Shown here: positions 34,540-46,271 of the stretch, one piece after another | Layout: each line of letters begins with the position of its first letter | How positions within the stretch are numbered: the stretch's first letter is position 1 | NCBI GenBank assembly: GCA_025200525.1 | Contig: CM045761.1 | Span: 80,319,551 to 80,383,550 of the forward strand | Source: Camellia lanceoleosa | Taxonomy: Eukaryota > Streptophyta > Magnoliopsida > Ericales > Theaceae | DNA: 64,000 nt | Reading direction: 5' to 3' | Program-made: the position numbers and the translations under genes | The notes under the pieces: model-generated | What the model saw: only the letters and a program-made list of their open reading frames with translations | Told to the model about the DNA's origin: nothing | Database searches by the model: none

Positions 34540-34755
34540 CCAAGGCCGCACATGCCGGGCCTTGGGCCGCACATGCGAAGAGATGAGGGCCGCACGTGCG
34601 CATGTGTGGAGAAGTGGGGAATTTTGAGCTTGCACACTACATTATATGTAGGTGCGGCTGGTGGTGTAGGAGAGGACCGCCGCACGTGCGGGGGTAAGCG
34701 CCGCACGTGCGGGAGGACGCACCACATGTGTGGGCATGAGTGTTGCACATGCAAG
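34540..34755. repeat. Repeated CCGCACGTGCGG palindromes in the solo LTR
   Basis: Perfect palindromes CCGCACGTGCGG at 34680-34691 and 34701-34712, CGCACGTGCG at 34591-34600, and degenerate relatives (CCGCACATGC, CACATGTG, TTGCACATGCAA) on both sides. Each holds an ACGT or CATG core like a G-box. They lie upstream of the putative TATA-like site near 34818. Confidence 0.7.
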
Positions 34756-35052
34756 ACTCCGCTGAGTCCGAAAATTTTGCTTTTCTTCTCTTTTGGAGCT
34801 GTGTGGATTTCACTTTTTATACCTCTCTCTCTCTCTAAAAGTAACATATCCTTTTCCTTCTCTCTAAAAACATCCACCAACACATTAAACTCTTGATCTC
34901 TTGCAATCCATTGAGGTTTAGATCGATCATCATTCACAAACTTTGGAGTGCTAAACGAGGGCTTCACTTTGTGTAGTGGAGATCAAGTTTCTATACCGTT
35001 GGTTTTGGGGGTTTCTTCTCTCTTATTCTCTAAAGCTTGAGGTAGGGACTAT

Positions 35053-35291
35053 GGCACCGTTTGTCAAGTGGGTTGGGGCTAAAATAGCCACAAAAGACAA
35101 AACAGGCTATTTTAGCCCCAAAAAAACAAAACATCACATCCAACCCATAATCATTACACTCTTCTCTCACAAAAAAACTCAAAAAAGCCAAAAAGCCAAA
35201 AAGCCCTTCCCAAACCAAACTTTTAAGCCCAGGCTAAAATAGCCAAAAAAGCCAAAAAGCCAAAAAGCCAACCCACTTCCCAAACCCACCC
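35053..35291. mobile_element. MITE-like inverted-repeat element inside the solo LTR
   Basis: The left end GTTTGTCAAGTGGGTTGG is matched in inverse by CCAACCCACTTCCCAAAC at the right end. The inside has GGCTAAAATAGCC strings near both ends and runs of AAAAAGCC. The exact ends and target duplication are unclear, so it is assigned only as MITE-like. Confidence 0.55.
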
Positions 35292-36791
35292 ATATACATG
35301 TTTTGCAAGTTTGATGTGGGTTCTGGGGTTTTCTTGGGAATATTATGAGGGTTTGATTTTTGGCTCAAGAATGTGGGGATTTTCAAGAGTGGGTTTTAAA
35401 ATCTCAAATCTTTCTAAGTTAATCCTTGAGGGTTTCACTCTCATTGTGTGAGAGATAATGTTTTGTACATGTGTGTTCTTTTAAAAAGGTGAGGAGATAC
35501 CTAATCTTAGCCAAAAATCCAAATTTATGGATTTTGTTTTGAAATGGGTTAAGGGTATATAAAATTAATCAATTTGTTGTTATGCCACAATAGAAATGAT
35601 GTATTGCATGGAATGTGTGAAACATGGTGATGGAAATTTGTATTTGAAATTGTAGATAAAGTTATGAGATAACAAATTGTTGGTTCAATACGAAATGTGA
35701 AAGTATTCATTTGTTGATGAATTTAAATGAAATTGTGGGTATCATGCTTGACAATGTTGTAAGAGGAGTGGAAAGTTTGATTATGATGAATCATCGTTGA
35801 GAAATTTGATGATGGGGAAATGTTATATAGTGATGACGATTATTGTATTGCATGTTCATTCAATTGATTATTACAAGGTTATTATTTAGCTTTGGCATAT
35901 ATTGTATTGGCATTTCTAATATTGCATTGTTGCAAGTTTTGAGTTGAGACTTGAAAACATTTGCATTGAGAAAGAAATGTTGCAGAATGAATTTATTGAA
36001 ATGTTTCAGGGTAAATACGTTGGTAAGTTCAGATAGGAGGTGTAGATGAAATTGATTAAGTTGGCTTGAGTGTTCGGGGTGAAAGACCGAAAACACACGC
36101 GGAGGAGGTACCACTTCCCTTCCGATTAGCAACTAGTAAAGTGGGGTTTTGGTAGTGCTAACTACGCCTACTTACAGACACCAACCTAGGGATTACCTGA
36201 GTCGTATTTACCGCCCCATTGAATAAAAATGTAAATTTCTGAATTGTAGAGCTTTCAAATTATCATTGTGCATGGTGGTTTTCAAAAGATGTAAATGAAA
36301 TCCTCTTTTAATTGGCATTGCATGACATTTGCATTTCATATTGGGAATCTTGCATGAATGTATATACTTTGTTAAGGATTCTCTACTGGGCTTTATGCTC
36401 ACCCCTATGGGATTTTTGTGCAGGAAAAGACGTGGTAAACCCGCCACTCTAGGGTGAGAGAGTATGTATTGAGAGCACAAGGCTCTTTTGTTGTGATTGT
36501 AATTTTTGTAAGCCAAGGGCTATTCATGTATGGGTCCGAGAGACCATTGTTGTGTACGGGCTTAAGCCTTGGAACTTGTAAGGCCTTGAGGGCATTTACT
36601 TATTTTGATTGAATGATTCTACATGCTATAGATTCATGTACTAGGATTCATTGAATGTATAATCGCATGTGAGATTATTCTTGTATGAACATTGAGATTA
36701 TGTAATGGAATATGATGGGGATTTTTTCGGTATCTCTTAAGAGCCATGGTTATTATTATATTTCAATTATAAGTATTTTTGGGGCATTACA

Positions 36792-37145
36792 TGTCTTATC
36801 AGGTCATCTTTGTCTGTTCTTTATCTGAGAGTTCGGTTGTGATCTTTATTCTAAGAACTGGTTATAGTGCTGGGTAGTGTTATTCAAACAAGGGGCAATT
36901 TGTGATCTTTGGATTTGAGATTGTACATCTCGAGGATTGATTCCATGCTTGTCAAGTGGTGATCTTTTCCGAAAATAGTTTTGGAAAGTTTTAATAAAAG
37001 TTGATTTTGTTCAAATTTTATCTTTTACAACTTAGACCATTTTTGGACCAAAAGGAAAATTTTAAATACTCACAACTTTATTTTCATTGATTTCAATACA
37101 AAGTTCTCCATCTCTCAATGCAAATCAAAGTTGCTTTTATTACAT
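36792..37145. other. Element C spacer after the solo LTR
   Basis: Resumes the sequence homologous to 12440-12060 of element A, for example TTTTAATAAAAGTTGA near 36990. No gene seen. It separates integrase from the converging antisense gene 2. Confidence 0.6.
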
Positions 37146-38718
37146 TCAAAAAACTTGAAAAGAAAGATCAAAGCAATAAACTAGGGGCATAGATGAATCA
37201 GGTGCTTCTATGTCCCCTGCTCGTGCTTGTGGAATCTGATACCAAAGTGGGCCAGTTTGTGTCTCATCCTCGAGCTAAGCCAGGCATTCACCAGAAAGGG
37301 AGCAATTGAAACTAAAAGCAGGGGCCAGAAACTCTTTTGGCCCTGTTTGGTAGAGCTGTGGGAAAGTGCTTATAGCTTATACCTTAACAGCTTATAGCTT
37401 ATAACTATAAACATAAGCTGATTTCTGACTTATAAATTAAGCTTCTCCTGTCCCACTCAAAGAATAAGTTGATTTCTGACCTACAAAAAGCTATAAGCTT
37501 TATTGTTAAGTTAAACCAAACACATCAAAATAGCTTAAATTAAGCTGAAAGCTGAAATAAGCTGAAATTAAGCTGTACCAAACAGGGCCTTTGTCCTCCA
37601 AACAGTGAGGTACCTAGCCAAATGTGAACCTCGGATGGGGAATGAAACTGGGTACTCTACCCTCTCTTCTAGGCGGATCTGGTCATGTCCAAACTGACGC
37701 CTGAACTGGAATAGAAAGTAGAATACATGGTGTGTAAGGCCGATCAGCTATATGCGAGGTTGCCGAGTCACGCTGTAGCTCATTTCGGTCAGATTAAGCT
37801 AAGGGCAATGCTAAGCAATGTCAGTAGTAGACCTGTTGCACATTCAGTGGCACTATCATCCTCATTGGGGAAATCCACTAGCTGTTGGAGGAAGAAGTAT
37901 GCTCGAGCTGAGTATGCAGGGCAAGAGTCCATTACCTTCAGCTTGTCTATTAGCCACACCTGGGAAGGGATGAAAGAAAAGAGAGATTAAAGACTAGAGA
38001 GATGTATGTTGAGAGAAAAGAGAGAAAAACAAAGCATGAGAGCCTAGAGATGTGAGCAACACATATGAGAAAGGGCGGGAAACAATACCTGCAGAAGTAG
38101 TGGATTCCTTACGAATTTGGTAGTCTCTCACCGATGGAAGGCGTCTAAGCCCAACAAAGTCTTGGCTAGCATCAACCCAATGCAAGTCTTGCCATCTTTC
38201 AAACCTTGGGTCACTTCAATCAGCCGAATGCTAGACCCGCCGAAATTTGGGGCAAGAAGAAAGTGAGCCAGCATACACAAGCAAAGGGCGTGTTGCCTAA
38301 AACCCCGCCGGAAAAGGTTGCCTTGGTCACCGACGTTAGAAAATCTACGAATTAGGCTGGGAATATCCAGCTCTCCGTTGTGAACCAAGGATCGAGCCTC
38401 TTGTAGAGTGAGCCCACACATCCGTCCCAAAACTTGGATGTGGTTGAAACGAGGTCAAGGTATGATTTCCTCATTGCGCCGGGATTCCATTAGCGCCTAA
38501 AATTCTTCGATTGTCGGGCATATCTCTTGTCCCCCAAAGCTAAAGACATGTGTAATTGGGTTCCAGCATCTAGCCGCAACATGAAGGAACGGAAAACCAA
38601 GTGGAGAACGACTCAGCTGGAAAAGTGCATTTATGCCGAAACCCCAAAAATTTACCTTTTTTGGGCTGTCTAAAGTTGTAATCCAATCTCAGAGTTTTTT
38701 GACAAAAAATGGCTCCAT
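37146..38718 (-). pseudogene. Antisense gene 2 of element C: DUF7745-like, two exons, with a MITE inserted
   Basis: Homologue of 10715-12002. It starts MEPFFVKKL at 38718 and includes ARCWNPITHVFSFGGQEICPTIEEF and MCGLTLQEARSLVHNGELD. Exon 1 ends at 38089 (CTGCAG|GTATT) and exon 2 starts at 37959 (CCCAG|GTGTGG, VWLIDKL), the same borders as in element A. The 3' part runs past a 251-bp MITE (37339-37589) to a TGA at 37146. Several stops (near 38690, 38497 and 38452) mark it as a relic. Confidence 0.8.
37339..37589. mobile_element. 251-bp MITE (PIF/Harbinger Tourist-like) in antisense gene 2 of element C
   Basis: Terminal inverted repeats GGCCCTGTTTGGTA / TACCAAACAGGGCC, flanked by TTT on both sides (37336-37338 and 37590-37592). 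Removing the element and one TTT restores an alignment with the uninterrupted copy in element A (around 11860), which acts as the empty site. The inside is rich in AGCTTATAGCTTA-type repeats. The 3-bp duplication and the end sequence suggest Tourist/Harbinger. Confidence 0.85.
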
Positions 38719-38828
38719 TTGTGAAGAATTTGCAGCTGAAATGAAGCAATCATGAGGCTCAACCTTTTGTAGAAGATAAGGTAATAAGTGGAAGCCAGGT
38801 ATCAACAATTTGGAGGTGCTTCACATTG

Positions 38829-38955
38829 ATGGCCAACAGGTGGTCGGCAAGTAGCCGATAAGCTGCATTGGTGGCCGACAAGAGACATTGGTGGCCGGCA
38901 AGCCACCTCTCATGGTCGGCATGTGGCTGGCAACCTCCATTTGTGGTCGGCAGTC
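38829..38955. promoter_or_regulatory. TGGCCGGCA motif cluster upstream of antisense gene 2 (element C)
   Basis: Contains repeated GGTGGTCGGCAAG, TGGTGGCCGACAAG and TGGTGGCCGGCAAG units, then TGGTCGGCATG and GTGGTCGGCAG. It ends about 110 bp from the ATG at 38718, the same spacing as in element A. The motif form matches that in the LTRs of B and C, not that of A. Confidence 0.6.
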
Positions 38956-39442
38956 TCTCACTCTGAGTTGCTGTCCACCTATGTGTTGGGCACTATTGGA
39001 AGAATATGTTTTGTTTTGATCTTCGAGTGTTTTAAAGTCTTATTTTGAATCTTTTTGGCTTTAGCAAGTTTGTTATTTTGTATTTAAGTTGTTGTTGCGC
39101 TATTTTTTACTTTATCAAGTTGTATGTTGTTTTGTTTATCGAGTTGTATGTTGTTTTTTGTATTTCAGTTGTTGGTCGGTTCATTATCCGATAAAGTTTT
39201 TGTTTCAATCAAGAGTGTTATCTTGACCAATTCGATTCCGTGTCCATTCCACACAAACGTGGTGCTTATGCATAAATTACAACATTTTTCATAAAAATTG
39301 CGAGGTTTTATTCCGATCATGGTTTTTACAAAAGCGGAGTACAAGTTTTTAAAGCAAATAAACTTTTCTAAAGCTATACAATGTGCTAATGCTATAAACA
39401 GAAAGAAACTAAGCAAAAATACAAAAATCATCGCTAGTTGCC
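38956..39442. other. Spacer between the antisense genes of element C
   Basis: T-rich, with repeated CGAGTTGTATGTTGTTTT units at 39060-39170, the counterpart of 10180-10360 in element A. No gene seen. Confidence 0.5.
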
Positions 39443-42338
39443 TCAGGCTCGAGAAGCCCTTTTCGTCCTCTTCCTTGTAAGAGAAGACTCTGGGGCACTA
39501 TCTCCGTCAACACCACTGTCTGAACCTGAACCAGAACCCAAGCCGGTGTCATCTCCGCTCTCCGCCTCAGAGCTTGCCTCAGCGTCACCTCCACTCTTAG
39601 AACCCAAGCCGACATTGTCCCCACTCTCAGATGACTCTGAATGCTAACTCATTGCCTCTTTAGAGTTGCTCGTCTCAGCATCATCGTCACTCAGAATGGG
39701 CTTTGAAGGACCGCTTTCGTCTCAGGTGCCCCTAGCTCTACCTCGGCTGCGTGCTAGAGCCTGTCTCTCTCCCCTCCCTGCTATTAGAGGAGGTACTGCT
39801 GGTACAGGTGTTGCAGCTGCCGTTGGTGCCGTCGATATGGGTGAGATCTGAAAAGACAGTTGTCACATATCAGTTACAGCTTATGTATCAAATGTAAGCA
39901 TGATGTGCAGAATGAGTGCATGCAAAAGTCAGATATAATGAGTAAGTACAATGTGTAAATGCGGTGTATCAATGTAACGTATCAGTGTAGTTTGGGAAGT
40001 TTTCAGTTGAAATGTCAATGTTAGTGTGTCAGTCGAAATTTGATGCCTGGAATGCAAACTGAAGAACTTATTAGGACACCGTGGAGGCTGAGCAGTGTCT
40101 CCTTCCTCTGTACCATTTCCATTAGGGAGGTTATCAGCTTAAGAGCGCCTCTTGTGTACTCGATGGATGCTTGCAAATGTATTTAAATGATCAGTGTTTG
40201 CAGTAAACATATCCAAAATGAAATGTGGGGTGCAAATGTAAAGAATAGTCCATACCTGAGTCAGCCCTCGGACCCTGACAAGCTCGTGACCAACCGCTGT
40301 AGGCTTAATCGGAACCTAGTTAGTATCTTCGGTATGCTGCCAACATGTCAGTGCAGTCGGAAGCTCTGGCCAATCGGTCCTCTGCCTCGGCCGAAAAGCC
40401 CCTCTACCATGGGCCCTGGTCACCCGGGTCACTTTAGGTGCCTCCCACACAGTAGGTGTTCTCACCTCCTCACCTTTATGAGCGCTTGTCAAAGGTGGCA
40501 TGAAATGCGTCTGAATGAAGGCTGCATAGTCTCCCTCTGCTCGGAAGTAGTCGGCATGCAGACCCACCATAAACTGAATGACCTCCTTAATAGATATGCT
40601 ATCTGCTGATCGCATAGACTCGGGTGACATTATCAGAATGATCGGATCATGTAGTTCCACAGTCTGGCGCATGAATCGCTCGCTCAGGAACCAGGCCCGA
40701 CAGACTGGGCCCTCGAGTAGAATGTAGAAGCGGGTAATGGCCCAGGCCCTGGCATACTGGTCGTGAATCCCCGCTGGCATCATTGCCCATGGCTGCCACA
40801 TGATCTGCAAATAAGAGGTTGTAGGGATGATTAATTGCTGTCAGTAGTAACGTGAATCAGAATTGTGTTAAAGCGACTGTGCTTTGGGTTACCTCATGGG
40901 CAGTTACCGTGTCAAAGTAATGCTGGAAAAATGTGAAGGTCTCACGGGTCCTATGCTGGAGCCGGCCGTCATATCTCCGTGAGTAGGAGACTGCCAGTGG
41001 GGGCTCCTCTATGGGCTCTGGGGCTAGAGTCGAAAAATATGCATAAACCCACAACTACAGAGAAAATGCAGTGATATGTGATCAATACAATATGAACAGA
41101 CATAGAAAGTGCAAAGCAGAAAGCACAGTGTATGAACAATGTCAAAGCAAATATAGAAAGTGCAAAGCAGAAAGCACAGGTATTGAACATATGTAAAGCA
41201 AAAATTGTAAAGTAGAAAATATAAAGTGCTAAGAGGGAACTGAGATGTGTACCTTCCAGGCTCACCAGCAGTCTCCGATCAAGTCCCCTCTCAGACGGGA
41301 GGTGGAGCTCATGTATCCATATAACGTAGCGAGGCTGGCTCCGCCCAGTTGTAAAAACAAACCTGAGAAAAGGTAACTAGGGCACTCAGCAGATATAAGC
41401 TGACGGTGTTCCACCTGTTCGAAAACAAGGTTGTATTGAAGATGAATATCAAAAAGCCCTTAGCATACTGGTCTGTCTCCTTTATTGTCTTGGGCTCGCT
41501 CCCTTTGAATTGCTCAGCAAACTAGGTGTATCTGACTATGCCTGCCTGATATATGGGTGGATGCGCTCCCAACAGCTCGAACCAGGCTACCTTTCACTCC
41601 TCCATGTCTGTATCAAGAGGGATCGGATCGCCTCCTATGTCTAAGCCGGTGATCAAGGCGAAGTCATAGGGAGTCATCGTTATCTCTCTTGTAGTAGAAA
41701 AGTGAAAGGAGTCGGTGGTGTCCTACCATCTCTCCACGAGCGCTCCTAGGAGAGGATGGCTCACAATGACTCACGTCAGGCCAGAGTAGAAAAGGCCAAA
41801 GCCAATCTCATCTATGATGTCCTGGACTCTAGCGCGGAGCTCATCGTACCAGTCTTGGGCGGTCATAGCACCGTATCCTCGGAAAGCACGAGACTCGCCT
41901 TGTGGCAGAGAACAGATGCAATAGATAAATGATAGATGGATTAGATAAAGCAGTGATGATAGTACAATTGAATAAAAGGCAATACAAGAAATGCAATGAC
42001 AGAAAGGCAGAAATGCATGAAAACAGAGTTCATACCTCAATGGCAATGGTTGACAGGTGAGAAGCTGGCTCCCTCAGTAGGAGGTCCTCCGGTGCACCGT
42101 GAGCAAACTCAGTGAAGCGTCTGATGCCTCCAGCAGGCAATATATGTGTCTGGGGATGATATCTCTCTGGGTCGAAAGGCCATACCTTCAGTGGTAGCGG
42201 CTCTAGCTCGGTCTCAGGCTCGAACTTTGCCTCAAGGTCTGTCTTAAGGTTGGTTGCTGGCTCTACTAAATTAAGAACATGAGGAAATGTGGGGGGAATC
42301 TCTAGAGGAGCCCCGTCATAGGGTACATCATCCACCAT
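39443..42338 (-). pseudogene. Antisense gene 1 of element C: plant mobile domain protein, six exons
   Basis: Homologue of 6339-9872. Exons by splice sites: 42338-42036, about 41902-41253, 41054-40893, 40804-40256, about 40160-40070 and about 39851-39443. PMD signatures: ALVERW, FHFSTTREITMTPYDFALITGLDIGG, VSLYLLSALVTFSQV, GGASLATLYGYMSSTSRLRG, then LWVYAYF in exon 3. Exon 4 (IMWQPWAMMPAG...FILLEGPVCRAWFLSERF-like) is open except for one stop near its end. The acidic tail ends RKRTKRASRA. Defects include a 1-nt loss at the start of exon 2, several W-to-stop changes and a GC donor in the leader intron. The shared exon structure with element A shows the gene was already spliced in their common ancestor. 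Confidence 0.85.
41102..41185. repeat. 51-bp tandem duplication in intron 2 of antisense gene 1 (element C)
   Basis: ATAGAAAGTGCAAAGCAGAA occurs at 41102 and again at about 41153. The intron at the same place in element A (8090-8253) holds similar short repeats on the other strand (TGCACTCAGCATT). Confidence 0.75.
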
Positions 42339-42747
42339 CTAAAGAATGGGTGAAAAGTAGGTGAAAATGAAGAAAAATAGAGAAAAAAGGTAAACTTGGA
42401 AAAAGTCAACCCTAGAAGAGAGAAAATGAAAGAAAAAGTCAAAGCCCGGGAAAAGGCACCGAACCCTGAGAGAGACTCGAGAGGAACAAGCCTCAAGTGG
42501 TGAAACTCCAAGAAAAAGCACCGAAATCAAATTTCAATAAGTTCAAAACGGAGGAAACAAAGAGGGTTTAGCGAATCAACTTTGCGTGGGGCATTGGAAA
42601 ATGCATAGAAAGCACAAATCTAGAGAAAAGGCGTGTCTAGAGAGAGAGGGAAAAGAATTTCGGCCCTAGAGAAGTGAGGAAATGAAGTGCTATGTTGTAT
42701 TCTTAAAGACTCGAGCCAAAAAGTCAAGTTTGCCCCCAAACTGTCAA

Positions 42748-42800
42748 CGGTGGCCGACAAGTGGCCGGCAAGGCTCACCTGTGGCCGGCACATGGCCTGC
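42748..42800. promoter_or_regulatory. TGGCCGGCA motif cluster upstream of antisense gene 1 (element C)
   Basis: GGTGGCCGACAAG, GTGGCCGGCAAGG and TGTGGCCGGCACATGG in tandem, about 410 bp upstream of the ATG at 42338. This is the same spacing as the GGTCGGCC motif at 5901-5938 in element A. Confidence 0.6.
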
Positions 42801-42899
42801 ACCCTCTTCCTATGGCTGGTGGCTTCCCTTGGAGTCTTGATGTTTTTTTGTGTCCTTGGTTTCCAAGAAGTATAGGGGTGGTTCATTGTTGGGTTCAGA

Positions 42900-43460
42900 T
42901 TGTCTCTACGGAAGCTCAAAATTGTGTTTTCGGTGCAAGATGTTCGTCACTTGTCAACATGAACGAGGTGTATCCTTAAAACATATTGTAACTCTTTCGA
43001 GAGGTAAATCGGAAGTTGCTACTGAATTTGTTTTTGTCAAATTATGCTTTTGTACCTTGCGTAGAATATGCATTTCACTTTGTTGTATAAAACATGCATG
43101 TCACTTTGTTGAATAGAATATGCATTTCACATATGTTGTTACATAAGATATGCATTTCACGCATATTGCATGCGCATCTTGCATCCGTTATGAATCACAC
43201 ATAGAATATGCTTTCGCTCTTGTTTCACATAGAGAATATGCTTTTGTTTATTGCATAGAACATGCCTCCAATTAACATTGTATCTCGGTTGTTTTTCTTG
43301 CATAGAACATGCATTCTTATCGTATCGCACTTGTTAAGTTTCTTTCTTACATAGCCAAATGATATTGTATGTAAGGTTCATTCAGAGGAGTTCCAGTTGA
43401 AGTCTTTGTGCATCTATCGCACTTGTTCATTTTGTACATCTATCGCACACCCCACTCTTT
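42900..43460. other. Non-coding stretch of element C with repeated TAGAATATGC units
   Basis: Repeated short units like CATAGAATATGC(T/A)TT between 43060 and 43320. No gene seen. It lies between the antisense gene 1 promoter and the 75-bp array. Confidence 0.5.
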
Positions 43461-43464
43461 TACC

Positions 43465-44110
43465 TCGGGACGTACGAAGTACGCGCTCAAGTGGTTGTTT
43501 CTCAGGATGCGTGAAAAGCGGCCCTGGGTTGGTTTTACCTTGGGACGTACGAAGTATGCGCCCGAGTGGTTGTTTCTCAGGAAGCGTGAAACGTAGCCCT
43601 GGGTGGGTTTTACCTCGGGACATACGAAGTGCGCGCTTGAGTGGTTGTCTCTCAGGGCGCATGAAACGCAGCCCTGGGCGGGTTTTACCTCGAGACATAT
43701 GAAGTACGTGCCCAAGTGGTTATTTCTCAGGACATGTGAAATGCGGCCCTGGGTGGGTTTTACTTCGGGACGTGCGAAGCACACACCCGAGTGGTTGTTT
43801 CTCAAGACGCGTGAAATGCGGCCCTGGGCGAGTTTTACCTCGAGACGTACGAAGTACGCACTTGAGTGGTTGTTTCTCAGGATGTGTGAAATGCAGTCTT
43901 GAGTGGTTGGTTGTTTCTTAGGATGCGTGAAACGCAGCCCTGTGCGGGTTTTACTTTGAGATGTGTGAAGCACGGCCCCGAGTGCTTATTTCTCAAGTTG
44001 CGTGAAATGCGACCTTGAGTAGTTTTTGTTTCTTTGTTTCTCGGGACGTACGAAGCACGACCCCGTGCGGTTTTTGTTCTCAGTTTCTCAGGATGTGTGA
44101 AATGCAACCC
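43465..44110. repeat. 75-bp tandem array near the 3' end of element C
   Basis: CTCAGG-type phase marks occur at 43501, 43576, 43651, 43726, 43801 and 43876, exactly 75 bp apart. They are followed by shortened units at 43916, 43993 and 44084. Each unit contains GTGAAAYGCRGCCCTGGG, then GACGTACGAAGTACGC. Because 75 is divisible by three, open frames run through on both strands; they have no protein character. Element A has no such array in the equivalent place. Confidence 0.92.
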
Positions 44111-44488
44111 TAAGTGGTGTTTTCTTTTCACTTTTTTAGCTTGAAGCTACTTATTTATAAAGCTGTTCATTCATATGTTATCTCGTTATCTTGCTTATCG
44201 CATTTTGTTTTTGCTTATTGCATCATCTCGCATGATCATAAGTTTTCAAAAGCACCAGCTTCGCGTAGCGTGTAAGTCCAACTTTCAAAATTGCATTATG
44301 TATATCATTTGCATCTTGCCCCAAAACTGCGCTGGTTTGATTCTTTACAAAGGGATACGTAGGCAGCCTGCGGGCGCAACCATTTATTTTTGTCTTGATT
44401 GTTTGTCCAAGTCTTATGGCCATGTCAAAATGGGTTTTCTCTAGGCTTCGATATTTACTCACGTCATTTCATGACTCCGAGTTCTATC
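44111..44488. other. Non-coding 3' end of element C before the PPT
   Basis: Unique sequence between the 75-bp array and the PPT. It includes GGGATACGTAGGCAGCCTGCG, related to a string at 5041-5080 in element A. No gene seen. Confidence 0.5.
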
Positions 44489-44500
44489 GAAGAGGGGCAA
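44489..44500 (+). other. Polypurine tract of element C
   Basis: CGAAGAGGGGCAAC directly precedes the 3' LTR start and matches the PPT of element A (AAAGAGGGGAAAT). Confidence 0.82.
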
Positions 44501-44689
44501 CTATAGACACCCCATTTTTTATGGCCCTTACGACTTGGACGTCCTTGTATGCACACCCGATGATGAGTCCGTTAGCTCGCCAAGTGCTCGAAGTCCTCAG
44601 CGGAATGCCACAACTTTGAGCCTCGAAAACCCTAATAGCCTTTTAAACTCAGTTTCTGACCAAGCCTATCTTTTTCAGTCTGCAACCTC

Positions 44690-44785
44690 TAGTGACCTGC
44701 CAGCCACTGCTAGTGACTTGCCGGCTATCACTTTTTGCTTGCTGACCTGGTGCCAGCCACTGATGTGGTTTGCCGGCCACCAGTA
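44690..44785. promoter_or_regulatory. Second TGGCCGGC-type cluster in the LTR of element C
   Basis: CCTGCCAGCCACTGCTAGTG, CTTGCCGGCTATC, GGTGCCAGCCACTG and TTTGCCGGCCACCAG. It is the counterpart of 28430-28520 in LTR B. Confidence 0.55.
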
Positions 44786-46271
44786 TTTTGCAGATATTTA
44801 AGCCAGGTGTGCCAGCTATTTGCATAGATGCATGCATCTTCATCCACATGTAGGGTTGGATCTCCTTGAGAGAATTTCATGTTGTAGAAAGGTTAGAAAA
44901 TTTTAAACTAAAATTTTTTTCCTCTTTCTCTACAATTCTCTCTCTCTCTAGCAAATATCTACACTTTAGCCTCCAATTCCTTAACCTTTGCCTATACACC
45001 CTTAACCAAATATTCTCATCTTTGAGCTAAGGTGTTCTTAAGCTTGGTTTGAGCTCTAGAGGGTGTACTTACTTGGTTTTGTTGCTTGGAATTACTCCTC
45101 TTCAAGAGGTATAATACTTGCCTTGTTAACTTGCTTTGCATACTTATTTTTCTATCTTTTTCCCACTGATTTTGGGTTCTTTTTAGGCTATAAAAACTCT
45201 ATTTTTGTGGGCTAAAATTGGTGGTTTTTAGGCCATTTAAGGATGGGGGTATTTCACCTTTCTTTATTCCTTGCTTGTAAGGCCTTTCCACCTTTGTTTT
45301 CCACTTTCAAACCATCTTTTTTTTGGGCTTTTGAACGCTGATTTTCAGTGGCCAAAATCATGTTTTGAAGTCCAAATTTGGAGGGGTTAGCCTCCCCTCC
45401 TTGTATCTTATTTGCTAGCCTAGATAGCTCTATATGTTAGTTTAATTTTCTAGCCATTTGTAGCTTAATTCCAGCATGTTTTAGGCTTTGATTTGGACTG
45501 TTTTAACGGGATTTTGGGTTGGTTACGTCATTTGAGTCTTGTATTGCATGCCTGTAGTGTAAGTGTCCTCACAAACTTGGTGTTTTAGGCCTTTAGACAC
45601 CACTTGTTTGAGTTTATTGCATGTTTTTAGTGCTTTTCTCACTTAATTCTAGCAAGCACAATCTCTGCAACCTCCCTCATTTCTTCACTCTTTGTTTTCT
45701 TTGAAGGTTGTTTCAACCTTAGGATTGTTTAAGCTTGAGATTGAGATCCATACTTAATGGTTTAATCCTCTTTTGGGGGTTCATTATCAACGGCATGACA
45801 CCTCTCTCTTGCCTTAAATTACCCCTTGTTTGACACTTCCTTCTCTTTTAGAGGACTTTAATTCATCCAATGGACTTAATTGGATTAAAGAATGGTTGGT
45901 AAATTAAAATGAGTAACTAAAACTTGGGACTAAAAGTGAGCAAGATAATAACATGTTGTGTTCAATCGAACGTTAATTGAACACATCGAACTTGGACCAT
46001 TTCATACTTACTAGTGATGAAATGATCTAAGTCTCCAAGATCAACCCCTTTCCTTGATCTTTCATGAAATAAAGGAAGTTTGTGTCTTGTTTTGCATTTA
46101 TTGAACTTGCACTCTTGGGTTCACAAGCCATCATGCAATGAAATTACTTGAATTGATTGTTTGTGGCTTAAGTTCACCACTCCTTGGATTTGTTCATGAA
46201 AATGAGGAGTGAGTTGTGCAGACAATCCTTGAAATACCCTGTATATGCTCTGTTTGTCCTTTGTTGCAGCA

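Larger units (their letters stand above)
34318..36791. mobile_element. Solo LTR inserted in element C
   Basis: 2474 bp beginning TGTAAACACC and ending GGGGCATTACA, with TG...CA ends. The flanks on both sides align with the continuous stretch 12490-12160 of element A, so the block is an insertion. There is no coding sequence inside. A TATA-like site (CTTTTTATACC near 34818) followed by CT-rich sequence suggests plus orientation. I could not find a matching 5-bp duplication (TCGAC left, TGTCT right), so the exact ends or their history are uncertain. Confidence 0.65.

Noticed and set aside
34386..34967. 193-codon minus-strand ORF in the solo LTR
   Set aside because: It runs through the GC-rich palindrome cluster and has no domain or relative elsewhere in the window.
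34313..36796. A 5-bp target duplication for the solo LTR
   Set aside because: The flanks TCGAC and TGTCT do not match, so a duplication cannot be claimed.
43465..44110. CRISPR-like array
   Set aside because: There are no alternating repeats and unique spacers; each unit is repeated over its full length, and the context is plant retrotransposon DNA.
43397..44131. Several ORFs on both strands (up to 177 codons) with repeated Pro/Gly/Arg patterns
   Set aside because: Products of the 75-bp array, open in several frames because of its period. They have no protein character.
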